From contig OZ025222.1 in the NCBI GenBank assembly GCA_964019055.1, positions 2,929,746 to 2,993,745 on the forward strand: DNA of 64,000 bases, written 5' to 3'. The DNA is from Anthopleura xanthogrammica. Its lineage: Eukaryota; Cnidaria; Anthozoa; Actiniaria; Actiniidae. Within the stretch, counting starts at the first letter, position 1. Every line of letters starts with the position of its first letter. The notes beneath the pieces were generated by a model, which worked only from the letters and a program-made list of their open reading frames with translations, had not been told where the DNA came from and did not search any database. The translations under genes were made by a program, and so were the position numbers. This document shows, in pieces, positions 23,002 through 34,419 of this stretch.

Positions 23002-23084
23002 CGTACCCAGAGTCCACGTTCCTCTTGGTCAGCATCGTTTCTCGGTGTTGACCAAGAGGAACGTGGGCTCTGGGTACAAAATTG
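23002..23084. mobile_element. Near-perfect short hairpin element in the Twinkle 3' flank
   Basis: CTCGTACCCAGAGTCCACGT and TCCTCTTGGTCAGCA pair with TGACCAAGAGGAACGTGGGC and TCTGGGTAC around a short loop. It ends about 10 bp from the Twinkle stop codon, so it lies in the 3' UTR. Confidence 0.9.
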
Positions 23085-23093
23085 GAAGATTTT

Positions 23094-26000
23094 TCACTTC
23101 TTGTTTAACAATTTAGTAGAAGCTTTCATGCGTCCCAAAGAAGCAACTTTCCTTTCCTCCATTACATTCTTATTTTTAATCTTCGAACTCAGTGAGCCAA
23201 GTTTCGTCGCTGCCAAGCTCCCTGTAATTTTCATTCTTGACAATGGCGACCCCCGTTCAGTACTGTTTTGTCCTACATTTCCAACTTTACCAGGGGAGGA
23301 CAAGGAATTATTGATTTTTCGTTGCGGGAAGACGTTTCCCAGCTCCTTGAATGATTTTGACTTAATAGAATCACGCAAACTCCCTTGAAATGCCCGCACT
23401 CCGTCTTCGAACCCCCCCGGATTTACTAATCCTGGATCCACAGCTCCGGGAGGAGATGTATTGAAATTATCATTCAACGTCCGTCCTTTCTCTGAGCTGA
23501 CATTAGAGTCGCTTTTGCTTCCCCCTGAAATTCTACTGTCCAAGTTCATGGTTCCGGGGGAGTATGTCTTTACCCTCTGCGTCGTAAAAGCAGCTTTCTC
23601 GATGGTTGGAGTGTTAGAAATGTTGATCATACCGATGTCAGATATGATCTTCGAAGATTTCGGTTGAGATTCGCTTTTTTTAATCGAATTGTTTGTTTTC
23701 TTGAAACTTGTGTCTTTTTTTCCGAAGCCACACATCGAAAGTGAAGATTTCACGAATTCAAGCGGAACTCTACCCACGGTGCCATCGAAGCGATTCTTCG
23801 TCACCTGCGAATGGTGAGAAAACTTCAACCTCAACTTCAAAATTACACTCTCGAGATATCGGTATTCGGTTTTGCTTCGGGTAAATTTCGGGTATTCAAT
23901 GGTATCTTAATCCTTGATTCGGGAATTTTTTGTTATCCGAATTTTCGCTGTTTTTATTTATGCCGAAGCAATTGCTGAAACCTCTACAATATGAACACCC
24001 CTGTAATAAAGGAACCTATATAACACGAACATCCCTGAAATACAGAAGCCTCTATAATGCGGGCACCTGTGTAATACAAAAACCTTTATAATACGGGCAC
24101 ATGTGTAATACAAAAACCTCTATAATGCGGGCACCTGTGTAATACAAAAACCTTTATAATACGGGCACATGTGTAATACAAAAACCTTTATAATACGGGC
24201 ACATGTGTAATACAAAACCTTTATAATACGGGCACATGTGTAATACAAAAACCTTTATAATACGGGCACATGTGTAATACAAAAACCTTTATAATGCGGG
24301 CACCTGTCTAATACAAAAACATTTATAGTACGGGCACCTATGCCCGTATTAGAGAGGTTCAATACAATCACTCATGGGGTACCTGTAGATATTTCTCTCC
24401 TTTTCCTTTTTTGTCTTGTAAAATAAGCACGTTGTCAGCCTCCTGGCTCGCCTTTGCAGTACCAAATATGGAAGCAGTTTGAAGCTCTACGTCATCATTT
24501 TCCTGCGGGAAAAAAACACAAAAAGTTACTCCAAGTTTACTGACAAGATTGTTCCTAATGAGAATCAATGGTGGCGATTCGAATCTTAGCATCAAATGTG
24601 AGTAGAGATTGTTAGGTCATTTCCTGGACTCCAGGGTTTTTCTGCGGGTGCTCTGGATTTTCTGCGGGTGCTCTGGTTTTCCTCCCTCCACAAAACCCAA
24701 CAAATTAAATTCCAATTCGATCTGTGAGTTAGCTGCCCTGACTTAGGTCAGCCCAGAGGTTGTTTCAAGGTATCCAAAAAATTGAAGGAATTCAAAGAAG
24801 TTTAAACCTAGGATCGTAATGAGGTTGAGTCGAGTCAGGTTGAGTTTCTTCAGAAAGACAGTTGTTAACTCATGTTGCGTGACTACTTACCTTCCTGGGA
24901 TGAATGACTAGCGTGACATGGACGTTCTTTGAGCTGGCAAAACTCCTCAATGAAGATATTGCATGATTTTGAACAGAGAAGCGATCTTCGGCCCTTAAAA
25001 TAAATATCATACTGGTGAAACTCTTCCAATTGAAGGAAGCCATCTTTTCCCGCGTTTTTTGATGGGGAGACGCGTGCGCTTTGACCACAATCCAAAATTT
25101 TCCCGCGTTTTTTTTTTATGGGGAGATGGGCGCACCATTTAGCAGATGCCAACTTTTCCCGCTTTTTTCTTTTTCATAGACTCGTTTTACGGGGACATAA
25201 ACTTGTTTTACGGGGACATAAACTTGTTTTACGGGGACATAAACTTGTTTAACGGGACATAAACTTGTTTAACAGACTTTAGTATATATTCACCTTAAAT
25301 TTGAAGTCATGAACTGAAGATTGTCGATGACGATGTGGTCGATATCAAATACGTACACAGCATGGGCCATTGTCTGTAAGACAAATCCAGAAATAAAATA
25401 AAACGAGGCCATTAACACTACTAATTAGTGCAGATTTTAGTTCCTATACTGCTGTGCAAAACTTGCGAGAAGGACATAGCGTGCTATGAGGGTGCCTTTT
25501 TTAGCTTCTTGATTGGGTTTGCACAAATTTGGTGCACCAGAGCTGTTTTATGTTTAGATGTCATTTTTGTACTGTGGCCATGCCGCTTGTATTTTCACTT
25601 GTTGAGGGAGAGGGAGAGGGAGAGGGAGAGGGAGAGGGAGAGGGAGAGGGAGAGGGAGAGGGAGAGGGAGAGGGAGAGGGAGAGGGAGAGGGAGAGAGTA
25701 ACACGTTAATACCTCAATAACAGTGCTGATGTTCTGTGATCCATAAAAACACATGAAGTACATCGGTAACATCTCGAACTTATCAGCCCAGTAATTAAAC
25801 TGTTGGACGTTCTTCTGGAGATCCAGTCTGGAAGATAATTTATTCATAAATCAAACGGAGGATCTAGGGTACGTTAACTGGATGCCATTCTCTTCCCCCC
25901 TTCCCCATCCCACAGCCTCTCCCCTGTTTATGAATTGATGGGAGAATTGATGGGAGTGTGAGAAATAACATTATCGTCACTTCTGCACTGCCATTTGGAT

Positions 26001-29000
26001 TAAAATCAAATGGACAACTTAAAGAAAAGGAAGGGAAGATGAAAATAAAAGTGCTATTGGGAAACTGAGGCAAAAAAGAATGGAACACTTGGGGAGGAGT
26101 TGATGGGAGGGATGGAACACTGTTATGAAATGGATAGGGCACTGATATGAAGTGGATGGGACACTAATGGGAAGTGGATGGAAAAATGATGGGAAGTGGA
26201 TGGGACAGTGATAAGAAAAGGATGGAAATAACTGAGGGTACAATATCTGAGGTATATACTCACCCTGAAAATTGGTTCATCATTATTTTGGCTAAACGTA
26301 CATTTCGTATCTCAAAACTTCCCCAGAGAGTGTTCACCTGTGAAATAACCAAGTCAAGTCTTTAACACTCGATAAAGATGAACAAAATTCATTTTAACCC
26401 TCTCCTCCCTCTATGAATTGGTAAGATAAAGGTATAAAATTATGCATGCTCCTGAATGTTTATCCAAGTGTGCCCTAACTTAGATTATTTATTATATTTA
26501 ATATATTTATTATATTCATTATATTTAATATATTTATTATATTTATTATAATTATATTTATTATATTTATTATAATTATTATATTTATTATAATTATTAT
26601 AATTATTATATTTAATATATTTATTATATTTTTTATATTTATTATATTTGTTATATTTGTTATATTTATTATATTTATTATATTTATTATATTTATTATA
26701 TTTATTATATTTTTTATATTTTTTATATTTATTATAATTATTATATTTATTATATTTATTATATTTATTATATTTTTTATATTTATTATATTTATTATAT
26801 TCATTATATTCATTATATTCATTATATTCATTATATTTATTATATTTATTATATTTTTTATATTTATTATATTTATCATATTTGTTTTAGAATGTACAAC
26901 TCACTCCTTGTTGGCATAAATCTACAGACATCTCACTAAGCAATGTTGTCTTGCCAGCACCAGTTGGCCCAGTGAAGATTGTCAGTTCACCTCTACGATG
27001 TCCTTTGAGAAGAGCATTAAGCTTTGGGAAACGGCTCCACTATGAAGATACAAACTTGTGTTAGCATAGCCTGACAACTAAAGAATATTCTTCTTGACTT
27101 TCAATCTCAGTATACGTACAGAACTGATAGTTCAGTGATTCCTGAGTGAGCATGAAATTTTAGCAAAGTGTGACAGTTAATTTGTAAGTTGTGACACCTG
27201 TGTTGATTTGAATGGCATTGTGACCTTGTCTAGTTAAGAAGATTGCATGACCATTGGAATGTTAGTAAGTGTGACACCTGTGTTGTGTGACAAGCTGTTA
27301 TGTGAAAGCATGACAATAGCAAATCAAATTGTAAAAATCAAATTGTATTACAATAAAAACACTTATTACCTTAACACCAGCTACTTGATCTGCATTTACA
27401 AACTCACTGTAAACCTCATTCCTCAGCTATTTTAAGACAATAATAACAAATAAATAACAAAAAATTACAAAACAATCAAAAGGCTACATTCATGTCTAAG
27501 TATGTCCTAGTTATCATCTTAATAAAGCAATTCTGGGATTGCGACATGACATACATAAACTACAGTCAAGCAAAGGATTATTGGAGTAGTTTCTCATGTA
27601 CTTTTATGTACTCTATCAATATATTTCCTTGATTGTAGTCTTCTACTCATTAACCTTCTGAGACTGTTGTCTCCATCAGTACCAATTAAAACATTGGTAA
27701 TATAGTCTGGCCAGACCATGCCAGACCAACACTGAGGGTCTTAATTAAAATATCTTAGTAGAAGGTGCTGCCCTCTAAAATATCTGCAAATTGTTAGACC
27801 TCTGTCATGGCTTGGATGGCCAAGTGAAAAAAGGGGTCTTGTCTCATTTAGAGACATCAGACATAAAGGGCCAGAAGTTTATCAGTTGAGAATATCATTA
27901 CAAGTATATGTTACCTTCTCTAAATAAAGCTGCTTTATGCTTTAGTTTTTCACTAGGGTTTAGAAAGCAGAATATAGAACCCTTGCAGCACTTCAAAATG
28001 AAGCTCAATTTGGAGGACAAAACAATAGGTTACAATTCTCAGGAGATCAAAGTTCATTTTTGTCCTCCAAATTGAGCTGCTTTGATGTCACATGCAAGGG
28101 GTCTATAGAGGTATAATCATTACCTCTTGAAAAGTGGCAATCTTCTCATGATTTATTGGCTTTGAACTTGTCAAGAGCTCCTTCAGATCAAGACCCTTGA
28201 GGAGCAAAGAAAAGAAAAAAACCATTTCACTTCTTGTTGAATATAAAAGAGGAAAAATAAGAGAAGAAAATTTAGCTTATCAAAATTCTTGCCTTACTGA
28301 GACTGAATCCAAACAAAAAATTGGATCCTAAATTTAAAATGTTGATTGAATCTTGAGTCATTTTCTAAAGGTACAGCGGGTACACAATGACATTTTATTT
28401 TGGTTAATTCAATGGGAGTAAATAAAGCAACCTAGTCTGGTAAATAGAAAAGACCACCTTTAAAATAAGGCTAAAACAATTTTGAACTGCCAAATGGAAA
28501 ATAAAATGACAGGGAAATTTTGCTCCAAAATTATCTATCCTGCCGAAAATAAGAAACTGTCTGGCAATTTATCTTTTCTATTTCGAGCCCTGTAGAAGGT
28601 ACTGCCTTTGCTCTTAAACTTTCTGCAAATGGTTATAGATCTTCACTGTGTATGGCTCAGATGACCATGTCTATTAGAAAGCAGTTCAATTCAGTTGTTT
28701 TAGTGGATTTTAATTGGATAATCAATGCACCTTATTCAAAGCATCCAGAGCTCCAGCTGGCGGGCTTTCGCATGTTGGTCTGAAAGTCAAAAAGAAGAGA
28801 AAAGATGGGGGGACAAATTTATGAGAAACTTAAAATGTTAGAACTGAGTTAATTAGATAAGAATTTAGAGTGCTTTTAATTGGCTTTTTCTGAATTCGAA
28901 AAACAGGATGCATTGTGGTCTATCTTGGGTACAAACACCATATAAGGCATGGTGAACAAACAATATTTGTACCCAAGCTAGACCACAATGCACCATGTTC

Positions 29001-32000
29001 ACTATCTCATAACACCATGAGACATTACGTACAAAAGATGTTTGTACCCAAGCTAGACCACAATGCACCATGTTTACTATCTCATAACACCATATGAGAC
29101 ATTATGTACAAAAGATGTTTGTACCCAAACTAGACCATGATGCACCATGTTCCCTATCTCAGAAAAGGTCTATGGCCTCCACAGCTTTTAGATGCCTGTC
29201 TTTTCTGAGATTTATGATTTATTTACCTGACGATATGGCAGCGCTGAATGCTTAACTTCTTGGAGAAATGGTTGGCAGCTTGTCTGGACCTCACATCATC
29301 ACCAAACCACAAAATAATACGCTCAAACTGTTCCAACTGAGGAAGAACCTTTAAAAAGATGTGTTTGGTTAATGGTAAGAATTTTACAGATGGAGGGACC
29401 CCAGGAAGAGAATGAGTGGGTACCATTGGTGGCATACGCAGCTACAGCGCTGTCTCTCACTGCGCTGTGTAGTTCTTCCTGGGGTTGGTTGTGGATTCAA
29501 TTCTTGACTGAACTGCACATGTGAGATGAGTTTGTTTGATGTGCATTCACTCCCTTACTTGCCATGAGGGTTTTTCTCCAGGATCTCCAGTTTTCCTCCC
29601 TCCATAAAAATCAACATGTAAGTTGAGTTGGTTTGATGTGTTGTTCTCTCCCTTGCCATGAGGGTTTTTCTCCAGGATCTCCAGTTTTCCTCCCTCCATA
29701 AAAATCAACATGTAAGTTGAGTTTGTTTGATGTGCATTCTCTCCCTTGCCACAAGGGTTTTTCTCCAGGATCTCCAGTTTTCCTCCCTCCATAAAAATCA
29801 ACATGTAAGTTGAGTTGGTTTGATGTGCATTCTCTCCCTTGCCATGAGGGTTTTTCTCCAGGATCTCCAGTTTTCCTCCCTCCATAAAAATCAACATGTA
29901 AGTTGAGTTGGTTTGATGTGCATTCTCTCCCTTGCCATGAGGGTTTTTCTCCAGGATCTCCAGTTTTTCTCCCTCCATAAAAATCAACATGTGAATTGAG
30001 TGTCATGTGTTGTAAATAGTGAATGTAGTGGTAGACAGTGTGTGTGGAGCAAACCTCATGTAAGAGAATGACAGTAGTAAAATATATATAAGCTTATAAG
30101 TTCATATATAAATTTAACAAATTTCTGATGGTTTAGAGTGGTATGTCCTCTTATTTACCAAGATATGACGTCAAAAGTTGGTCAAAATGTTATGTACTCA
30201 TGAGGCATAGGAGTAGGTACATAACTAATTTTGACCAACTTTTGACATTATATCATGGTAAATAAGAGGACATACCACACAAAACTATCGGAAATTTGTT
30301 TTTTACCATAACAAAGTCAAATAAAAGATCATTCTATCGGTATGTCCCCTTATTTACCATGGCTCTTGACCAATCAGTGCGCGAGAAATTTCAGTTATGG
30401 TAAAAATTAGAATAAATCAATACAAATCCCATAAAATTCTACATACTAACCTCTGGTGGGAGGGAATGAGTTCCTAGAGGCAGTGAGATAGCAGGGTATG
30501 ATGTGGCTTGATTGACTGCTATGGCATCAAATTCATTCAATGTCAGGACCACCTGAAAATATAGAACAAGGGTGATAAGATAAGTGCGCTGACGGTTAAA
30601 AAGGTCTGTAGTACATGATCACTGGACTTGTCCCTGCACCATCTTGAAAGGTAGCCATGCCTTTGCATCGAAGCAAGGCACAAGGTGGCCCTTTAATGAT
30701 ATAGAGACATGTGAATAGTTGTCCAAGGTGTTAAGGTGTTTGGTCTCTATCATTGCATGTGTGTAAGCTCATTACAGAATAGACCTTTTTAGCTTGGGCA
30801 TAATATTTTCCCATTTCAGACCACGTGTCATTCCCAAGAGTATCATTTCTTTGTTCAACAGTTGTGCATGAGAAGACGCATGAATATGGATACAACTCAA
30901 ACAAAGAATCTCATTCTCAAGAGAATAACATGTGGTCTAAAATGGGACAACAAACTGCCCCTAAGCTAAAGAGCTCTATTAGCATTATTTTCAGAGAGCC
31001 ATCATTTATTACCTCTTTGGCATCTGAAGGAACAGTATTCCAACCAAACAACCCTAGAACACCCAACCTGAAAAAAGTTGTAGATCTAAATTGATTTTGT
31101 TAAAAAATGGTGTAGCGACAATGGTGCTGATGGCAGTGATCGATGATGCCCATGATCTCAATAATAATCAAAAATTGTGACAGTGATATTGTAATGTTGA
31201 CAGTGGTCAATATAAAAGTGTCTACCTTGGCTGCATCGCTACAGCAGAGTTCTCCTCCTCCTGATCCACCTTGAAAAGTTTTACTCCATGAACCACAGAC
31301 TTGTTAGAGTCATACCAAGGGAATGCAATACAAGTGTGCTCCTTTGATGTTCCATCAGGCTCTGAAAACTGAAATCCAATGACAGTCCATGAAAGTCAGA
31401 AACAGGGAGTTAGGAGTGGAGTAGGGGGGGGGGCCTTAAGGGGGCTTTTTAGCCAAAAATGATTTTGTGTTCAGAGTTGCCTAATGCTTTGACATGAAAT
31501 TACGTGCAATGATATATACCTTGTGTTCAGCAATATGCACTTGGTATTTCTCAAGTAATTCTTCAGAAATTTTCTGTAAATATAATCAAAGATCAAATCA
31601 TCTTCATTTCATTAATCTATAATAGGGTCAGAAGTAACAAACCATTTTCGAGATGTGCAAGCGCTTTCAAAAATATTGCAGACACATACATGATCTCAAG
31701 GCATGATTTGCCTGAAGATACTTCTTTTTCATGTCTGCACCTGCGACATTTTTGAAAGTGCTCACACATCTTGGAAATGGTCTATTGGTATGTGGGTGGA
31801 ATGCACTGCTATCTCATTGTGTCATCTACTGCATTTTTTGTTCATGCCTAAGGGTTGCAGATTAAATATTCAACTGAACTGCATGTGAGTGCATTTGATG
31901 TGTTGCAGTTGTGTCTTCTTCCTTTCTATGAGGGTTTTCTCCAGGTTCTCTGGCTTTCCCCTTCATAAAAAAACAACAGAGGTTGTTTCGGTTTTTAATA

Positions 32001-33975
32001 AAATTCAAGGTTTTTAGAGAGAGATGAGAAAAGATTGGCCATAAGAACAAGAGATATATGCCTGGTTCTCACTACTGATGCAAGCTGATGAAAGCATGAA
32101 CACAAGCACAAGCATTTGCACAGATGTTGCTTTATTGCTTCTTTTCATAGTCAGCGAGAATATGCACTAGCATGGAGTTGCACTTGCATCGCTAGTGAAA
32201 ACCAGGCTATAAGCATTCATAAGAACTGGAAAAGCTGTAAAATATTGGTTTTACCTTGATAGAAAACTTTTCTAAAATGCTCTTTTTCACATGGTCGTCA
32301 GCACCAATAAGTGGTTTGCTGTCCTTCCATAGCTGTAATGCTTTAGCATTTGTGTCGGCACTACTGACAAGGGGGGCAGTATATGAAGACACATGCTCTG
32401 TTGATGGCACAGCATTCCTATCACTAGTGGCTGGTTCAGACATCATCCCCTGTTATTAAGTATCAAATTACGAATAACTATTGAGCAAAAAAAATAGAAA
32501 TCATCACAACAGACAACAGTGACAACGACAGTGATAATAATGACAGTGACAACAATGACAATGACTGCAATGAGAGTAGTGATGACAATGACAATGATGA
32601 CTAGGACAATGATGATGATGACAGTGGCAACAATGACAGTGATGACGATGATGACAATGACAGTAATGACAATGAAATTGATGACAATGATGATACACGT
32701 GTGAGCATCTTTCCATGGAACATGCGCAATATAGATACTAAATTATTATCATTGATTATTACGACAATGACAGTGATGACAATGACAGTGATGACAATGA
32801 TGACAATGTCAGTGTTGGCAATGACAGTAATGACAATGAAATTGATGACAATGACGATACACATATGAGCATCTTTCCATGGAACATGCGCAATATAGAT
32901 ACTAAATTAATATTATCATTGATTATTACGACAATGACAGTGATGACAAGGACAGTGATGACAATGACAGTGATGACAATGACAGTGACAACAATGACAG
33001 TGACGACAATGACAGTGATGACAATGACAGTGATGACAATGACAGTGATGACGACAATGACAGTGATGACAATGACAGTGATGACAAGGACAGTGATGAC
33101 GACAATGACAGTGATGACAATGAAAGTGATGACAAGGACAGTGATGACAAGGACAGTGATGACGACAATGACAGTGATGACGACAATGACAGTGATGACA
33201 ATGACAGTGATGACTACATGACAGTGATGATGACAATGACAATGCAAGGATGTATCCAGTTGCAGTTTTATCATTACTTGCATGTGTTTATGGGGGAGGG
33301 GAAGGAGGGATGATTTCTTGTGAGGCTAGACGGGAGATAAATGACCCTCCCCCACCCCCCACATATAGGAAATCCAAGATATACCCCTGAAACGATGATG
33401 ACAGTAAACAAAAAATGTATGAAGCAATTTACATATTACCACATTACCTTAAATTGCCTCCACGATCCAGAACTACCACAACTCTTACAAAAATGGCTTC
33501 CCGTCGTCTTATTAATATACATACATAAATCAGCTTTTTTCCCCGCTGACTCGCTCTTCTTCCTACAAGACAAACACGCCACGACTATCGACGTATGTCC
33601 ATGCTCAAAACGAATCCCCTTCGACGATAAAAACTGCTCAATTTGTTTTACAGAAGGCAGGTTTAGAGCTGCACTGCTCGACAAGATCTTCCTCTGGTTG
33701 TTCGTACTGGAGTAAAATAATCGCTTTGGAAAAAAATCAGTCTCAAAGCCCATAATATTAATTGTACAATTTCTGCACATCGTAGGCATCGTCTTTGATG
33801 TTGGCTGTCCATTTTTGCTGCAATAGGAGTTCAGAATACCTCTCTGTTTAGTAAAATAGTGTCTAAAATGCAAATGTCTAGCCTCCACGTGGAACACACT
33901 CCAAATTCGCGGGTTCAGAAAACGTTGCTTTGATAAAAATCTTTGAGCCATTTTTGGGAAATAATTCTTCCCCAA
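23094..33975 (-). CDS. TWNK: Mitochondrial replicative DNA helicase Twinkle (17 exons, complete)
   Basis: Hexameric 5'-3' helicase that unwinds mitochondrial DNA at the replication fork (family knowledge). Exons by splice signal and phase: 33975-33448, 32449-32255, 31573-31520, 31368-31226, 31067-31013, 30552-30451, 29348-29227, 28779-28731, 28195-28124, 27426-27370, 27039-26905, 26337-26264, 25827-25713, 25373-25294, 24993-24891, 24502-24383, 23804-23094. The joined frame is open, about 904 codons against 684 in human. The N-terminus is Arg/Phe-rich like a mitochondrial presequence. A primase-like region follows with Cys134, 137, 163 and 166 as two CxxC pairs. A TOPRIM-like part contains NEFDAIAV and LWFGDD. 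The RecA-type helicase has Walker [10 protein letters not shown] (about 483-491), VNTLWGSFE, Walker B IVIDN (about 581-585), [27 protein letters not shown] and KNRFDG near 671-676. Odd points: the tail after the helicase is about 210 residues, basic and Ser-rich, and the zinc cysteines are intact. Initiation could also be at the second Met (33951). Confidence 0.96.
24000..24345 (+). repeat. Minisatellite of about 34 bp, ten or so units, in the last Twinkle intron
   Basis: TTTATAATACGGGCACATGT followed by GTAATACAAAAACC repeats with a GCGGGCACCTG variant. It lies between the last two exons. Confidence 0.93.
24600..24775 (+). mobile_element. SINE body and single tail unit in a Twinkle intron
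   Basis: GGGTTTTTCTGCGGGTGCTC is duplicated once. It is followed by TTTTCCTCCCTCCACAAAAC, CCAATTCGATCTGTGAGTTA and one tail unit ending CCAGAGGTTGTTTCAAGG. Confidence 0.85.
25180..25275 (+). repeat. Five tandem copies of a 22-bp unit
   Basis: TTTTACGGGGACATAAACTTG repeats, the last copies reading TTTAACGGGACATAAACTTG. Twinkle intron. Confidence 0.9.
25602..25696. repeat. (GAGGGA)n microsatellite
   Basis: About 15 units in a Twinkle intron, ending about 16 bp from an exon boundary. Confidence 0.97.
26482..26882. repeat. 9-bp (TTATTATAT)n minisatellite, about 400 bp
   Basis: ATTATATTT units with sporadic changes, ending about 20 bp from the Walker A exon. Confidence 0.96.
27978..28108. mobile_element. 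Palindromic MITE, family P1 copy 2
   Basis: Ends ACCCTTGCAGCACTTCAAAA and TTTGATGTCACATGCAAGGG. Inner inverted TTTGGAGGACAAAACAATAG. It ends 16 bp from a Twinkle exon. Confidence 0.88.
28905..29160. mobile_element. Palindromic repeat family P3 with tandem halves
   Basis: ATGCATTGTGGTCTATCTTG pairs with three later copies of TACCCAAGCTAGACCACAAT-type sequence. A related single copy is at 34995-35085. Confidence 0.85.
29428..30005 (+). mobile_element. SINE with a five-fold 93-bp tandem tail
   Basis: The head has TGGCATACGCAGCTACAGCG and a B-box-like GTGGATTCAATTC. From 29561, units of about 93 bp repeat (GCCATGAGGGTTTTTCTCCA, GGATCTCCAGTTTTCCTCCC, CATAAAAATCAACATGTAAG) at 29561, 29655, 29748, 29841 and 29934. 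The 147- and 131-residue minus frames over it are repeat artefacts. Confidence 0.9.
30108..30303. mobile_element. Palindromic MITE (long TIR)
   Basis: GGTATGTCCTCTTATTTACC, GACGTCAAAAGTTGGTCAAA, mirrored by TTTGACCAACTTTTGACATT and GGTAAATAAGAGGACATACC. A further single arm sits at 30338-30360. Confidence 0.9.
30597..30780. mobile_element. Degenerate palindromic repeat, family P4
   Basis: CATCTTGAAAGGTAGCCATG, CCTTTGCATCGAAGCAAGGC and GATATAGAGACATGTGAATA match 36155-36365, where both arms are present. Confidence 0.75.
30781..30975. mobile_element. Palindromic MITE, family P2
   Basis: CCATTTCAGACCACGTGTCA ... TAACATGTGGTCTAAAATGG arms, with an inner inverted AACAAAGAAT/ATTTCTTTGTT. Ends TTTTAGCTTGGGC and GCCCCTAAGCTAAA. 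Abuts a Twinkle exon. Confidence 0.87.
31640..31795. mobile_element. Palindromic MITE, family P5
   Basis: ACCATTTTCGAGATGTGCAA and GCGCTTTCAAAAATATTGCA are mirrored by GCGACATTTTTGAAAGTGCT and CACATCTTGGAAATGGTCTA. A second copy (one full arm) is at 47905-48030. Confidence 0.85.
31795..32000 (+). mobile_element. SINE copy, diverged
   Basis: It has a head with TAAGGGTTGCAGATTAAATA, then ATGAGGGTTTTCTCCAGGTT and CTCTGGCTTTCCCCTTCATA, and a tail stub CAGAGGTTGTTTCGG. Confidence 0.65.
32517..33242 (+). repeat. GATGACAATGACAGT-type minisatellite, two blocks with duplicated unique segment
   Basis: 12-15-bp GACAATGACAGT units fill 32517-32690 and 32930-33240. A unique stretch GAGCATCTTTCCATGGAACA plus TGCGCAATATAGATACTAAA occurs twice (about 32702 and 32868). 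Frames on both strands are artefacts. First Twinkle intron. Confidence 0.95.
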
Positions 33976-34419
33976 GACTGCTAACTCACTTATAAAGCGT
34001 TTTTACATCAGTTTTTACGATATTTAGACCATAAACTGCAAGAAAACTGGTCCAAAAAATGACCTGTTGATGAATTGTTTTGAGTAATTTGGCGCCATAT
34101 CGTGCTGAACCTAAACAATCGATATTTGATTAATAAATGTTCGGACTTTAATAAAATCTTAAGGGAGGGGAGGGTGAGAGAAAATGGTTTCCTATGACAT
34201 CTTTATTTCTAAAACTTTATAAATCCAAAATTTTTTGAAAAACACATGGTATCTTTTAATATTATCGCTAGATTATTTTTCATAAAATAAATGTTTTCTT
34301 AGAAATAAAATTTAGGAAGTATTCTATATTTTTGAAGATATTTTTGATTTCTGTTTTTGAGTAACCCACCTACCCCTCCCATATAACATCATTTTGTCCT
34401 ACCAAACACGTGGTCTAAC
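33976..34419. promoter_or_regulatory. Divergent promoter region between Twinkle and POLR1F
   Basis: The two start codons are 444 bp apart and point away from each other, so both promoters and 5' UTRs must lie here. I see no clear TATA box with the right spacing. At 34088-34096 there is TTTGGCGCC, a match to the E2F/DP consensus and the only obvious motif. The sequence is otherwise AT-rich and free of recognised repeats. Confidence 0.6.

Noticed and set aside
26475..26879. Ile/Asn-rich 134-residue frame
   Set aside because: A 9-bp TTATTATAT repeat.
29547..30006. Minus-strand frames of 131-147 residues with a repeated peptide
   Set aside because: The repeat is the 93-bp SINE-tail array. No start or domain context.
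32504..33283. Several Thr/Met, Ser/Leu and His/Cys-rich frames
   Set aside because: A GATGACAATGACAGT minisatellite in an intron.
33341..33715. Plus-strand 124-residue frame
   Set aside because: Antisense shadow of Twinkle exon 1, which has clear family similarity on the minus strand.
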